Positions 23,590 through 35,620 of a stretch of DNA of 64,000 nt are shown here, piece after piece (positions within the stretch are counted from its first letter, which is position 1; each line of letters opens with the position of its first letter). This DNA comes from Toxonevra muliebris (Eukaryota > Arthropoda > Insecta > Diptera > Pallopteridae): contig OY829326.1 in assembly GCA_963691655.1 (NCBI GenBank), positions 138,402,998 to 138,466,997 of the forward strand, given 5' to 3'. Made by a program: the position numbers and the translations under genes. The notes under the pieces were generated by a model that was given only the letters and a program-made list of their open reading frames with translations, had not been told where the DNA came from and did not search any database.

Positions 23590-23990
23590 CAATCGTCATA
23601 AGCACGGTACTCCTGAGCAATATCATCAATATTGTCACTGACTTTCTGGAACGCAAAAAATATTGCTCTGCCATATTTTTGGACATTCAAGAAGCGTTCG
23701 ATAAAGTTTGGCATCAAGGGCTGTTATACAAATTAAAAAATTTGCTGGAAGTCCATTTTATTTGGTCTTAAAGTCCTAAAATTCTATGTCAAAGTAAATG
23801 AGTACCAGCAGGAGCACCACAGGGCAGTGTTCTGGGTCCTGCTCTTTATTGGATTTTTACCTGCGACTTGCCTGAAACTGATGGCGTTACTATAGCTACT
23901 TATCCAGACGATACTGCCATTTTAGCGTCAAATTAATCTCCTACAGAAGCTGCTAATCTAGTTCAGAAACAGCTCTACGACGTTCAACAA
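23590..23990 (+). pseudogene. Jockey-like reverse transcriptase fragment, copy A
   Basis: The frame runs FRITNRHKHGTPEQ then, after a frame change, VTDFLERKKYCSAIFLDIQE AFDKVWHQGLLYKLK, the catalytic Asp region of Jockey-clade enzymes. After a stop and a frame break come VPAGAPQGSVLGPALYWIFT, then DLPETDG and ATYPDDTAILAS. The last is the FADDTAIL box with Ala replaced by Pro but both Asp kept. A short NLVQKQLYDVQQW follows before the SINE. Several stops and frameshifts make it non-functional. Confidence 0.85.
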
Positions 23991-24175
23991 TGGTTCCATC
24001 TGCCTCAGGTACAATTCCCAGATGGGGTTAAATTCTTAAACTGTCTAAATGGATTGTTCTAATAAAATGGATCATTTCGGTGACTTAGATCTTAAATACG
24101 TGGCTCAAGCACCAGTTCAACGGGTTCTATTCTCAGGTAGAGAATTGAATCCACCAACAAAAAAAAAACAAAATT
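23991..24175 (+). mobile_element. tRNA-derived SINE, damaged copy A
   Basis: This matches the SINE at 53350-53559 but lacks about 30 bases including box A, and its box B is mutated (AGGTACAATTCCC). It ends in an A-rich tail (24158-24172). Confidence 0.65.
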
Positions 24176-24620
24176 ATAGGTTTCGGGTCGATATAAAGAA
24201 AACCCCAGATGGGAAAGAGAAAATTTGAATACAGGGTAGGAATCAGCGACGTTAAATTATTCTTAAAATTCTACTAATTCTCGACCCATTATAAACCAAT
24301 CTAAAACTGAATAAATGTACCCTATTGTTATATTTTCCACGATCCTTTACCTTGAAAAAAGATCATAGAAATTGTGAAATGCTTTGCTACAACAACAGGG
24401 TTTCCCCAAAATGCCTAACGTACCAGTAAGTTTTCACTTGGCCTTACCTTTGAAATTGTTACTCATCGAAATAAAGTTTATGAATAAGCAAAAAAAAAAA
24501 GAAACGATACACGAACGACAAAAAAAAACGCTCCAAACCAAAACGCGGGCTTGGTTCATATGGAGAATTTTTATTTTTTATTTCCTCCCCCCCCAAAAAT
24601 GTTTCCTGCATCCGCCACTG

Positions 24621-24987
24621 GAATGTGTAATTTCATTTTATGTGCTTGTTGATCTACAGAACGCCAGTTGCGTGTTGGTTTTTCTCGGCTTTACGGACCT
24701 TGGAATTTCTGATAGAATTAACAGTTCCAATTTAATCGTTGACAGTTGACAAATCGGTCTCAAATTGTCACCAGAAAACAGTTCCCGAAAAAAAATTAAG
24801 CAAAATCTTTTTAAAATTGTTAAAACTCTCTGGATTTACGCACAAAATTAAAAGAAATTTGTGGTGTTTCTAATGGTTTGGCGGTATACTGTAGATACTA
24901 AAATCTTAAAAAACATTTTAGTTTCTTGAATTTGTTGTGCGGTTATCACCACAATTTGGTCAATTAGAACAATGAGAACATGAGTGA
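24621..24987. other. no recognised gene
   Basis: AT-rich gap between the long repeat and the following MITE. Confidence 0.4.
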
Positions 24988-25155
24988 AAACTGAGAGGAT
25001 TTTTTAGAAGCAGCTGATAATTCTACCCCAAAGTTAATATTATTAATGCCTTACTCTAATGAAACTACCCATAAGAGTAAGAGAAATAGCAACTGTGATT
25101 TATAATCAGCTGTGGGGCAGAATTATCAGCTGCTTCTAAAAAATCCTCTCAGTTT
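24988..25155. mobile_element. MITE with 43-bp inverted repeats
   Basis: Inverted arms 24988-25030 and 25113-25155 differ at one position. Each arm contains ACTGAGAGGATTTTTTAGAA read inward. The loop is about 80 bases and noncoding. No target duplication was clear. Confidence 0.85.
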
Positions 25156-26769
25156 CGCGTCATGTACTCAATGATTTTCGTAATAAATAGAAAACATTTT
25201 TACACTCCTCAATTTCCTTAATTTTGGTACTCAGTTGAAAAAGTTCTTACCTATTTTTGAAGCCTATTTTAAAACCAATTTTGGAAATGTAAAATCAAAA
25301 AAATACACATCATTAAAATATTATTAAAAAAATGTAACTCTTGGAAAGTTCGCTAAGCGGATCACTATTAACGCTATTGTTTATATTTCAAAGAAAAAAA
25401 ACAGATCGTCAAAATCAATTTGAAAGGACAATGATTCAACTATACATATAACAAACTAGTGCGAATCCGCAAACCAAAAATTTTTGCAGATTTCAAAGGC
25501 GGTTGAATTTTTCCGAATATCATCATCCCTCAATCCATTGAATATGAAGGTATGTCAACTACTTCTACTATTCTGTGGCAACAGCCCATGGAGAGCCTAA
25601 GCCGAGTTTTACGCATCCATTCATGTTGTGGGAGTTATATTTGTACACAAATAAAAATATTTACACAATTTTTACGAGTCAAGGGGTGGTGCCGTAACAG
25701 CACATAACCACCGACCACCGCTGAGGCATGACTGCTGCAATTTTTTGTAACGAAAAATTCCACAAAAATTGTTATATATGGTATTAAGCCGATACCATTT
25801 CGCTATTTTATCTTCTGTCAATTCTTAAAGCTTTTTATAATTTGTGTTAAATATACTTAAGAGGGTGTAAATATGTTTGCCTCAATCTTAAATGGTTTAT
25901 CATAAAAGTAGTAGTAGTCACATACATATGTATGTAGGTATGTATATCACTTATCTTTCTTGTGTGATATTTTCACTCTTGTTTTATCACTAACTTACTT
26001 ACTTAAATGATATGTATGGAATATGTGAATCGAATTTTAATTATAGTGATGACATTGAAATTTTCGTACTCTTTGAAATACATGTGTGTGTGTGCATCCA
26101 CTATAAAAATTTCTTTATATTTTTTTTTAAAATAATGTAAATAAAACCAATAAAAAATAGAAACCCATTATGGGATTAAACTGCGTCAAACTGGATTAAA
26201 CAAGTTTCAATTGCGTTGCTCAGCTCCAAGTGTTCAAGGAATACATCCAACAAGAGCAATAATAAAATAATAATAACAACAACAACAACAACAGAAATAT
26301 CACTTGCTTACAATATGTCAATTTAACTCACTCATATTTATAAAAATGTATCGAAGTGATCAATTTATCTCATTTATAGAGTGAATCGAATAGCATCCAC
26401 ATAAGTATTGAGGCTAACCCTCTATAGTTATTTAAGTTAACCACATTATAGTATCCCCTCCTGAAAACAAATTAATCATAGTTGGAGAAATTTATTTATT
26501 GACATATATATTTTTAATTTACAATTTTAATATACTTTGTTTATGTTAATAAATATAATCGTCTAGAATTATTGAATACAAAATTTTTTCTACTATTAGA
26601 CATTACTTATATAAGAAATGTTTATAAAAAAAGGGAGTAGTTTTTATCACATTAAATAAACAAATGCGTATTTTAAGAAGAAACAACGTAGAAACCTTTC
26701 ATCAGCTTGATTTATAATATTTAGATACAAACAAGTAGCACATACCTTTGTACAGACATATAGCTTAGT

Positions 26770-26813
<44 letters not shown>

Positions 26814-27510
26814 GTAAATTCTGCAAAAATAAATTGCACATTTACGAGTATATATTTGCATATTTTCATCATTACAATTATGTTTATTTTTTTTTATCAT
26901 AAATAAGTAAATAAATGCACATTTCAACTCTACACAAATATTTTGACAGCTTAAAAAAATTACCGCACAGAAAGTTAGATGTCGCAATTTTTGTTACCGT
27001 GTACTCATGTATATTTTTTATATATTTTTTTATATTTACTCTGAACTTGCATTTCAATGATTAACATTTTTTATTTATATTTTATTATTTTCTTGAAACT
27101 TTAATTAATATTTGTTTATATCAGAATTTCTTCCATTTAAATATTCTATGTTTCTTTGTCACAAAGTACCATATGTATTCAGTTGACGTCATAAATTGAG
27201 TGCAATGGACGATCTTTGATCGAGATTTTTGCTGTAGGACAATATTTTTCAATTCATTCTTATGCATAACTAACTACATAACAATTAAGTAAATAGACCT
27301 GAAAACTGTCTATTAAAAGAGGTACTCCATATATATGTATGTGGATATTAAAAATAAACATTATCGAAAATTATTATAACTGAAAATGTATAATAGTTAA
27401 GACAAAATTCTATTTACTGATTATTTTTCTCAAAATAATTTAGAAACGTTGTATTACAACACGCATTGATTAACAGAAATATTGTGGTGACATCGTTAGA
27501 ACCCGCTCCC
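25156..27510. other. no recognised gene; microsatellites
   Basis: A CAA microsatellite sits at 26269-26294 and a TA microsatellite at about 26773-26815. A patch at 25560-25740 is less AT-rich (GGTGGTGCCGTAACAGC) and may be transposon debris, but no family could be read. Confidence 0.45.
26773..26815. repeat. (TA)n microsatellite
   Basis: Near-perfect TA dinucleotide run with one TG interruption. Confidence 0.9.
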
Positions 27511-27519
27511 CAGGCAATA

Positions 27520-27830
27520 CAGCACCTTCTTGGATAACATTAATTGCCTTATCAACAGTAGAATTCAGGCCAGACAAGCCTATGGTCGTCTGAAACCCGT
27601 TTAGAACTGATCATATCTTTATAACCGAGTAAAATCTTGAACACCAATGTAAAGCCCACATTGGTTTACGCTTGCCAAACCTGGAATGCAGCACTTCATG
27701 GTACAAACAAATTGCAAGTATTTGTTAATTCGTCGGATTTTGAGCTATTTCTGACCAGAAACAAAATAACACCAAATTGTGGTCGCCGAGTCACATCAAT
27801 AGATTCTAATCGAAATTCATAGATGCCAAT
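27520..27830 (+). pseudogene. RTE-like reverse transcriptase fragment, second locus
   Basis: Frames give LDNINCLINSRIQARQAYGR then LKPV. After a frame change they give ILNTNVKPTLVYACQTWNAA and KLQVFVN. These match the stretch between the KAR helix and the LYGxETW box of the RTE-like family also seen at 7.7 kb, but a segment partly missing there. Frameshifts and stops are present. Confidence 0.7.
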
Positions 27831-28085
27831 CGAATTAAATTGACCATATCGTCATCAATATTCAGAAAGAAACTAATTTACATTTTTGTTTTTTTTTTTT
27901 AAAAAAAAGGAAAGCCAAAAAGCTTTCTAAAGAGTGTTTCAACGAGAATTTCAGTGATGGAAATTTTAGTAACGTTGACAGCTGCCATCACATAAACGTC
28001 AGATTTGACAAGTGTGCTCTATAAGCATGGGAAATATACCATGAAAGAATGAATCCAAATGATTCAAATTTATTAGGAAAATTTA

Positions 28086-28560
28086 TTTATTTTTGCGGCC
28101 ACAATGCATGAAATAGGTGTAGACTTTCCTCGGAATCGAACGCTAAATGAAATGAATGTACGGTATATATTGCAGAAATTCGAGTTGACCGGATTCGTAC
28201 GAGACGTGAAACCATCAAGCCGTCCACATCCAGCACGGTCTGAAGAAAATATTGCTTCTGCCAGTAAAAGAGTTGCGGAGAGCCAAAGAACATCATTTCG
28301 TCACCGTGCATAGGAATTGCATTTTTCTATGGCTACTCTGCATCGAATTTTGACCATTATCATCATTTGCATGACTTGTACTTTCAATAAGATAAAGCAA
28401 CGAACCATACTTCAACCGTGCCCACTTATTAAGTACAAAATTTCCATTCCGTGGCCACCAAGATCATGCGATTTGACGCCTTTAGACTTTTTTTGGGATT
28501 TTATTAAAAGTAAAGTTTATGCTAACGATTCTCAAACAATTTGATACCTAAAAATGAACA
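28086..28560 (+). pseudogene. Tc1/mariner-type transposase, internally deleted
   Basis: The N-terminal frame FPRNRTLNEMNVRYILQKFE, then VRDVKPSSRPHPAR, is the helix-turn-helix region of a widespread arthropod IS630-Tc1-mariner family. The C-terminal frame WPPRSCDLTPLDFFWDFIKS, then KVYAND, holds the third acidic box. The region between, with two catalytic residues, is reduced to about 120 bases. No terminal repeats were identified. Confidence 0.8.
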
Positions 28561-28639
28561 TTAGTGCACATACGTATGGGAGGCAAATCGGCTCTGAACG
28601 AGCTATCATGCGTTGAAACTAGGGCAAAATAGAAGGGTT

Positions 28640-29734
28640 AACACGATCGGTCGTGTTCGATCAGGTTAACGCTAACACCAACCGTTGGACCAACATACCA
28701 TAGCGCAATCTAAAATTTTCGAGCGCGGTGCGACAGCATGCTGGCTCGTGTAAATCCTCTCTTATCAGAACTTATAGTATTTCCAGTATAAGCATAAGTG
28801 CAGGACACTGTTCCATGATGTGTTTCGCAAACTCCATACCTTCCTTGTAAAACTTGGAAAGTATTTGTCAATTTATCTTTTTATAGAACTTATTCTTTAT
28901 ATTTAAACATTTTCAGATGCAAACAAATAGAAAAATTTCTAAAAATAATCTCTTGCAAGATGTTTAATATCGTTAATAAAATTTCAAATCATTGCTATAA
29001 TATACATAGTTATTCATTATATTTTTGATTTCAGTTATCGTGCGGATAAAAGCATTAGAGGATTCAAGGGGAATCGATAAACCAAAAAATATTATAAAAT
29101 AAACCTGATTTTAAAACAACTTTAAAACTTTTGTCAAGGTAATGGAATCAGCCGGACTTATATCCCTTTATCTATTCAATATACTCTTAAGAAGTCAAGC
29201 ACTTGGGTAATACACTAGAATAAAGGGTTAGTTGAAATACCACTTGGCGACGATCTAGTGTTTAATTTACTAATTTAGGATTTTTATAAACGATCAACAT
29301 TAAATTTCAGAAAATTTATCTTTTTGGAATCCTATGGGACTCTTTTAGAAGTAATAATGTTTGCTTAATAGTTATCCACCAGGGTTCAGCTGCATACCTT
29401 AATCCATAGTCATAAAATCTTGGGAAACTCTGGTATTTATAAAGACAGCACTTGTATAAAACGAGAAGTGATGTCAAATAAAAAAGTTTGCATAAGTAGT
29501 TATGTATTAGTAACCACAAGCGCTATAGCATTAAACCCTTAAAAAGCCCTCGTAAGCGCACCATGTCTTCATGATTCCACTGGAAGTTGCATAGCAACAA
29601 TAAAGTTTTCAAGTGAACAGTAAGAAAGAGTTTCGTTTAAAAAGACACAATGAGCGACTGATTGAGCGAGATACAAAGCTATGTTTTTGCATGAATTTCT
29701 TAATAGTTGTGCACTGTTTATTTTGCCTTTTTTA
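28640..29734. other. no recognised gene
   Basis: A palindromic CGATCGGTCGTGTTCGATC patch is at 28646-28664. The minus-strand frame near 29316-29460 ends in KESHRIPKR, resembling the fragments at 22.3 and 46.9 kb. Nothing else was recognised. Confidence 0.4.
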
Positions 29735-29827
29735 CCCAGTAGCCAGTACTTCAATTTGCCACTGGGTACTGCCATGTACATTCATATATACATACAATAA
29801 CTCATGCAAATGTATGTAATATATTGG

Positions 29828-30391
29828 ATCCCAGCTAGTATTTTTGATCCCAAGAAAATTCTTCCTCAATTCGCCAAGAAATGCTTTATATTCGCCTGCG
29901 ATGTCGGTGTCTGATCGCAGAAGTTTCATCCTTCGAAGAATTTCCAGCGGCACGGGAGAGTCTTCAATGAATCGCTAAGGTTGGTTATAGAAGATTAGTT
30001 TGGCTGATTTAAAGGCGAGTCGTAAAAGGCTCGCCAGGAAGATTAAGCCGTGCTAAAAGTGTACAATGAAAAATTATTTCCATTAATTAGATTCTCTTTC
30101 CAGATAAACTTACTGCTGCTGCAAAATATAATAATGAACCGAAATTAGTTTTCATTTCAAATGATATTGAATGTACTAAAGAATCTTACCTTAATGGAAC
30201 AAAGGCCAATACTTTTTTTTATTGGCAGGGGTTTTTTTTTTTTTTGTTTTTCATTCTTATTGGTTATGGCAACAACATCTTTGAGTTCTGCAGTTAGTGT
30301 AACTCTTTAAACAATCAAATGGAAGAGCCCCGCATTGATCTCGCTTTGATCGCGATCGTCCAATAATCTTCTCTATGCTAGCTGGGATATT
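29828..30391. mobile_element. possible small transposon with CCCAGCTAG inverted ends
   Basis: ATCCCAGCTAGTAT near 29828 and the complement of ATCCCAGCTAGCAT near 30390 form inverted ends 13/14 identical. On the minus strand inside, a frame reads DSPVPLEILRRMKLLRSDTD then IAGEYKAFLGELRKN, a coding-like helical piece I cannot place. A GGCGAG/CTCGCC hairpin lies at 30023-30044. It may be a deleted DNA element or a captured gene fragment. Confidence 0.35.
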
Positions 30392-31577
30392 GTCATCAAT
30401 TAATGTTTCCTATAAAAAATGAATTTAAATTTTAAAAGGAGCCTTTCATATCAACATAATTGTTATGATTCATTTGTGATAAAAATAACTCTTTTAGTTC
30501 ATAACAAGACGACGTGTTTTTCGTTTTTTTTAATGATTTTAAATAAACTGAATTTTACACATTGAAAAAATATCTGGCTCATTGATGATGTTTGTTTGTC
30601 ACTATGACAATGATGAATTCTTAGAAGGCATCAATAAATTGATACTTGAATGATCCAGATGCGATGCAGTGTAACCAGAATTTTATTTATTTTATGCTAG
30701 TGTTATTTAGTTTATAAATTTTTGCAATATATTTAAATAAAATATTTCATAATTCGTCGTAAAAGCTTCGAAAAGCATAATTTACTTGCCATCATTCAAA
30801 ATTAGCACGTGTGTCTTTCAACTATGTACGTAAACTTTTTTTTATGATCTCTGAAAATATCTTTTGTTTAAATGTTTATCTAGAAAAATATTATGTGAGC
30901 TCCTTACGTATGTATAAACCCAAATTATCTTAAAACCTCAAATAAAATGAAAATTTGCTTACGTATGAAAGTAATTCTCGCTTTGTGATATTTTTGAGAT
31001 ATTATTTTTATTTTGGCATTAGAAATGTGAATTTAGCCACTTTTACTTCGGCAATTAAAATTCATAAAAACATTGTTTATTTTCGTAAAAGATGTTTACG
31101 TCGAGAAACGTGTTTTCAAAGATCTTGAGTAGGGTAGTTAATTTTATCATTTAATTACATTATAAATTCGTATTGCTTCAATAATGTTTGTGGTAATCCT
31201 AATTAATATGATCTCTTTTTGCTATTTATTTACTTTCCTTTTTAAATTAATAAAATTGGTTTATTGCATAATAGGAAATTTGTATATTAGTTAGTTAGAT
31301 GTTCATTTTGTTTTATTAATTTCTCTATATTTTTCGGGTCGCTGAATCCAAATATTTTTAGTTTATACTCTAAGAATATGCTGTTTCAATAAGAACTTAA
31401 TTTTGTTACTGCGTTTTTTTATTTTTCTTTAGCTTTGTGGTACTGTCGAAAACAGGGTTCAACATAAAGTGGAACTTTGCCACACTCTTTCCAAACAGAT
31501 TCGTTTACCTTAAAATTGTTTGGTGGCCATTTTCAAGCCGCCATTTTGGATTTTCTGAACTCTATAATTTAATAATT
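30392..31577. other. no recognised gene
   Basis: AT-rich. CCAAAATGGCGGCTTGAAA on the minus strand (31530-31552) resembles CCAAAATGGCGGGTTGAAA at 58.17 kb. Confidence 0.4.
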
Positions 31578-32203
31578 CGTATTAAATTTTTATATCAAGA
31601 AAATGCACAAATATTTATTAGCAAAACTAAACTAAAATGCAAATAAAAATACACATAAAGGTTTGTTAGATTTTAAAAATAGCGGGAAATAACGCCATCT
31701 TTATGTCAAAAGCGAAATCTAACATACAGATGGCGCACTCTCCCATATAAAGTATATTTTTCTTTCTGCTGTTTTCAAATATTTTCCTTTTCTGTTTTTT
31801 GCCAAACTGTCATGCTTCTTGTTTCGCTATTAGCAGTTCACAATAGAATTTGATGTAGATGAACAACTTGTTAAGTATACATAACAGCTATAATTATACG
31901 TGTTATCTCTGCCACTTTGTTGTTGCTTCCCCATACAATTATCGCTGCTGGATATACATAACTAGAAGCAAGTGGCAAATAAAACGCAGCTATTATTTAT
32001 AATTTTATTAAAACAGAAAGCCATGGGCAAATATTTCCATACTAAATTTTAGTACCGTACTTCAAATTGTTCCTGGGATATTCCATAATGAATATTCATA
32101 CATAGGATGGGAGGTGCCACACCCACTTGTAATTTTGAACTCAAACTATGCTATGTGCTGTGGTTTCGGTGTTATTTGGAGACATACATATATAGAGAAG
32201 AGA
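31578..32203 (-). mobile_element. non-autonomous Helitron-like element, copy 4
   Basis: On the minus strand it starts A|TCTCTTCTCTATATA and carries the same landmark order as copies 1, 2 and 5. It has a 3' truncation near 31578, and about 100 bases between the early landmarks are deleted. Confidence 0.65.
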
Positions 32204-33128
32204 TTCAACAAAACAACAAAATCGGAAGTAACTACCCTTTCATTTAGTGATATTGAAGATTAATTAAATGATCAATAATACCAGTTTGTAATAACGAATC
32301 TGTCTTACTTGCACATTCAATCAAAACAGTAGATTAATATTTCTGGTATTCAAAAAATCTCCATTTATTATGATGATCATAATAAAATATATTTTTGAAA
32401 CCATTTGAATGCTTATCCGTCATAATATTTCAATAAATTTCAATATCTCTATACATGAACTACATAGAGCACTTGAATATATTTATTTGAACTCACATCA
32501 GAAACTTCAAGTACATTTCAATTAAAAGAAAATGTTTTTGAGATATTGTCGTATGTTGCATGTATGTATGCAACAATATGTGCAAGGTAACTTTCAAACT
32601 AAAAAGTTTCATTTTGACCATGAATTAATTCCATGCAATAATAAAAAAGTTTTTAATTTCTTTTCTGCTGATAAACTTTTAAAAGAAATCATTTAGATAT
32701 TTAAGAAATTTTTATTTGTCATTTGTAATGCAAAACTAATATTAAATTGATAGAACATCAATATAGTGGACGTCCAATATAGTAGGAAATGCCTTAACAA
32801 GTAACCAATTTCATTCTGTATTAACTCAGCATACTTATTTGCAAACAACAGCAGAATTTGCCACTGATAATCATTCAGTCATCTCGGTGATCCAGTAGCA
32901 GCGTACTAGACTATCGATTCCGCGAAATTTGACCTCAATGAACTGAAAATTAAAAATGGACCAAAAGTAGTGTATATTTTCTGAATGAAATTTGGCACTA
33001 ATTTTCAAAATGAAATAAAACACCAAAATTCATGAAAAATACCAAAAAAAAAAGGCTCAATATTGTTATTTTAAAAAATTGGAATAAAACTTAAAGTTTT
33101 GAATCAACACTTTCATGGTTTCGAGGAA
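32204..33128. other. no recognised gene
   Basis: AT-rich. A very weak tRNA-like patch at 32884-32935 was not accepted as a SINE. Confidence 0.4.
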
Positions 33129-33937
33129 TCTCTATATAAAAATGAAAATATGTGTGCATGCCTCGAAATACCGCCGAAACCACAACACAGATTGGCACAA
33201 AAATTTGTACAATGATACATTATGTCTCTGGTCATAAGATCATAGTCTGAGTTCAAAAATACAAGTGTATGTGGCACCTGCCACTGAATCACTGTAATTT
33301 CGCACAAGGACGTCGATTGACAACGTCATTCTACAGAAAAAATGTGGCTGGGTTTGGAAAAGGGGGTGTAGCACCTCCCATATTATCTGAATATTCATTA
33401 TGGAATATCCCAGGAACAATTTGAAGTATGGTACTAAAATTTAGTATGGAAGTATTATTTGCCCATGACTTGCGAATATGAATGAGAAATAACAGCAGAA
33501 AGAAATGTAACAGCGGAAAGATGTACTCTCTAAGAAAGAGTGCGCCATCTCTATGTCAAATGTGAAATCAGATATACAGATGGCGTTATTTTCCACAATT
33601 ATTAAAATCAAACAAACTTTTATGTGTAATTTTTTTCCATTTTTGTATATCTGTTTTGCTAGTATTTGTGTACTTTCTTGATATAAAAATTTATAAATTG
33701 TGAAACTTCCATTCGAATATGAATCCTTAATAAAAGTGTGTATTAATGTGACCGAGAAAATTATAAAGGTTTGTATATTAAGAAGAATGTGGACACTATT
33801 GGGCAAATGGATTAGAAATACCAATTAGAATAATATCAGAGGCTCCACGCTCATATGGTAATTTATGTTGTATATGTTTTTTGTTGTTGTAATTTTTGGA
33901 TTACCCAAATTTTGTTAGGAACGCTCAGCGAAGCTAG
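33129..33937 (+). mobile_element. complete non-autonomous Helitron, copy 5
   Basis: It begins A|TCTCTATATAAAAATG and ends CGCTCAGCGAAGCTAG|T. The short CGC-TCA-GCG hairpin four bases before CTAG and insertion between A and T are both expected for Helitrons. It is 809 bp with no open frame of note. It serves as the reference for the truncated copies at 3.8, 14.6, 20.5, 31.6 and 43.8 kb. Confidence 0.8.
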
Positions 33938-34408
33938 TAGGAAATAAAATAACAACCGTTGTTTAATTAATAATTACTTAAAGGCGGATTCCCACCGAGC
34001 GCCGCACTTTCTTTTCATTTTTATTTTTATGCAGTTTTTACGCTATCAAATTAAGAGAGCAAAAAACTTCATTTAAAAAACGAAAGCTACTTGTATTGTT
34101 CCGTGTTAGTGGCTTTTCAGAGTTTTCACATATATTCAGAAAACTGAATCTGACTCAGAAAAACCACTAGTAAAAGGACACTTGCTATAAGACCAAGGAC
34201 CATAACCAAAAGGTTGAATGCGGCGCAAAACCATGCTAGCGCGAAAGTAAAAAAGTGAGACGATCCAGCGTTTTACGGCATATCAAAAGCCTCTGGAGTT
34301 AGCACGCCCATGTAAAACCGCTCCTAGCCGAAGAAAATGTGGCTGACAGCAAGCAATACTGCAAAAGAGAGCATTGCTGTTGCAAAAATATGCTCTAAAG
34401 AGGTCAGG
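33938..34408. other. probable transposon debris before a Tc1 fragment
   Basis: A less AT-rich patch (34190-34400) upstream of the Tc1 C-terminus may be its broken N-terminal part, but the frames are too damaged to read. Confidence 0.35.
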
Positions 34409-34627
34409 ACTGATTAGCCCAGATATTCCGCGACATCATTAAACCCCATCGGAAAGGTTTTTGCTAGAATTCAGCAGTCAGATCCCCAGTTAAGAAATAG
34501 ACAACAGTTAATTGCCAGAATTAAGCAGGAGTGGAACTCCATTACAGACGAAAACATCCTCGTTTTGTGTGGTAGCTTCGAGAACAGAGTAATGGCTTGT
34601 CATGAAAATCGGGGGCTCTATACACAA
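34409..34627 (+). pseudogene. Tc1-like transposase C-terminal fragment
   Basis: The frame gives PRYSATSLNPIGKVF, comparable to PAYSPDLNPIEHVW with the catalytic Glu replaced by Gly. It continues QQSDPQLRNRQQLIARIKQE, WNSITDENILVLCGSFENRV and MACHENRGLYTQH to a stop. This is the C-terminal helical region of DD34E Tc1-family transposases. The Glu-to-Gly change and the missing N-terminus make it inactive. Confidence 0.75.
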
Positions 34628-35461
34628 CATTTAAACATAATATTTATAAGATGACATTCAACTTTTTTAAAAAAATTACAATGCGCTTAAGTTTGATAGC
34701 CACTTATGTAGTGGGAAAGAAACTTTTGGACTACCCTGTATATTTCCACTTGCATTATAACATTATAGGTTTTAGGACTATGAGTAAAATACAGAGAAAA
34801 CTTTCCAGAAATATTATTTTTTTTAACGAATTTTTGCTACTTATTCTGAGAAGTTTTTAAAAGAATAATAAAAATCTCAGCTCATTAAATATGTGAAATA
34901 CGCTCTTGATAAAACAAATCAAAACGTTTAAAATTAAACGTCAGCCACACACTTGTTTATCCTTGTTATCGAATCTTATTGTTACGAGAGTAGACGATTT
35001 GACAAATAAATAAATAAAATACCAACAAAAACAACAACCAAAGTCTAAAAGAAAAGAAGCTTATCTCGCACAAACTGACACATTCACTAAATCTTTCGTA
35101 AATATCAAATTTGATGCAAAAATGACATTATGAAAAAAAAATTATAAAATAACATAATAGCAACAATAAAAACATTAAAAAGTCTTTTCTGCTGTTTTTT
35201 TTTTTTTGCAATAAAATTTATAACGTTAAATTACGTAGGTAAGAATACATACCTAGTAAGAATACGTAAATGATTTTTCTTGTGGTTGCTGATACTATTG
35301 TTGTTGCTGGTATATATAATTTTCAACCATGATTACACTATGATAAGGATCACTCACAGCTTCTGAATAATTATTATTGTATTTTTTTTTTTTTTGGTTT
35401 TTGATATAAAAACCATAAGATGCCACATACTGAACTCATTGTCGGAACGGTGACTGAAGCC
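34628..35461. other. no recognised gene
   Basis: AT-rich sequence with CAA-rich tracts leading to the candidate promoter at 35.46 kb. Confidence 0.4.
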
Positions 35462-35620
35462 ATCAGTTGTAAACTTCTGACTTTCTCATTTAAATTTCAA
35501 CACACAACTTGTGTTTAATTTTCGGTATCGTAAAAAAAACTTTTACCAATTCCAGAAACAATAACCATTCGTGGGTTTGCGAAAGTGACGACGACAACTT
35601 ACAAAATTTGTGCCTAATAG
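35462..35620 (+). promoter_or_regulatory. candidate promoter and 5' untranslated first exon B
   Basis: A consensus fly initiator, TCAGTT (about 35461-35466), starts a 159-base segment less AT-rich than its surroundings (AAAGTGACGACGACAACTTA). The segment ends at a plausible donor, AATAG|GTTAGT (GT at 35621). There is no long open frame and no TATA box. It could be an alternative first exon of the gene at 61.2 kb. Confidence 0.35.

Larger units (their letters stand above)
23298..24620 (+). repeat. 1.3-kb repeat copy A (retrotransposon piece plus SINE)
   Basis: This segment is highly similar over its length to 52681-53978, with small indels. It carries a Jockey-like reverse transcriptase remnant, a damaged SINE and about 450 bases of trailing sequence. 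The two copies are in the same orientation, about 29.4 kb apart. Confidence 0.85.

Noticed and set aside
23492..23686. Minus-strand 64-residue frame, and its twin of 100 residues at 52762-53064
   Set aside because: They are antisense shadows of the plus-strand reverse transcriptase, conserved only because the repeat is duplicated.
26647..26987. Minus-strand frames with Tyr-Ile repeats
   Set aside because: They are translations of the TA microsatellite.
32884..32935. tRNA-like patch as another SINE
   Set aside because: Only scattered resemblance to a head and no proper box B.
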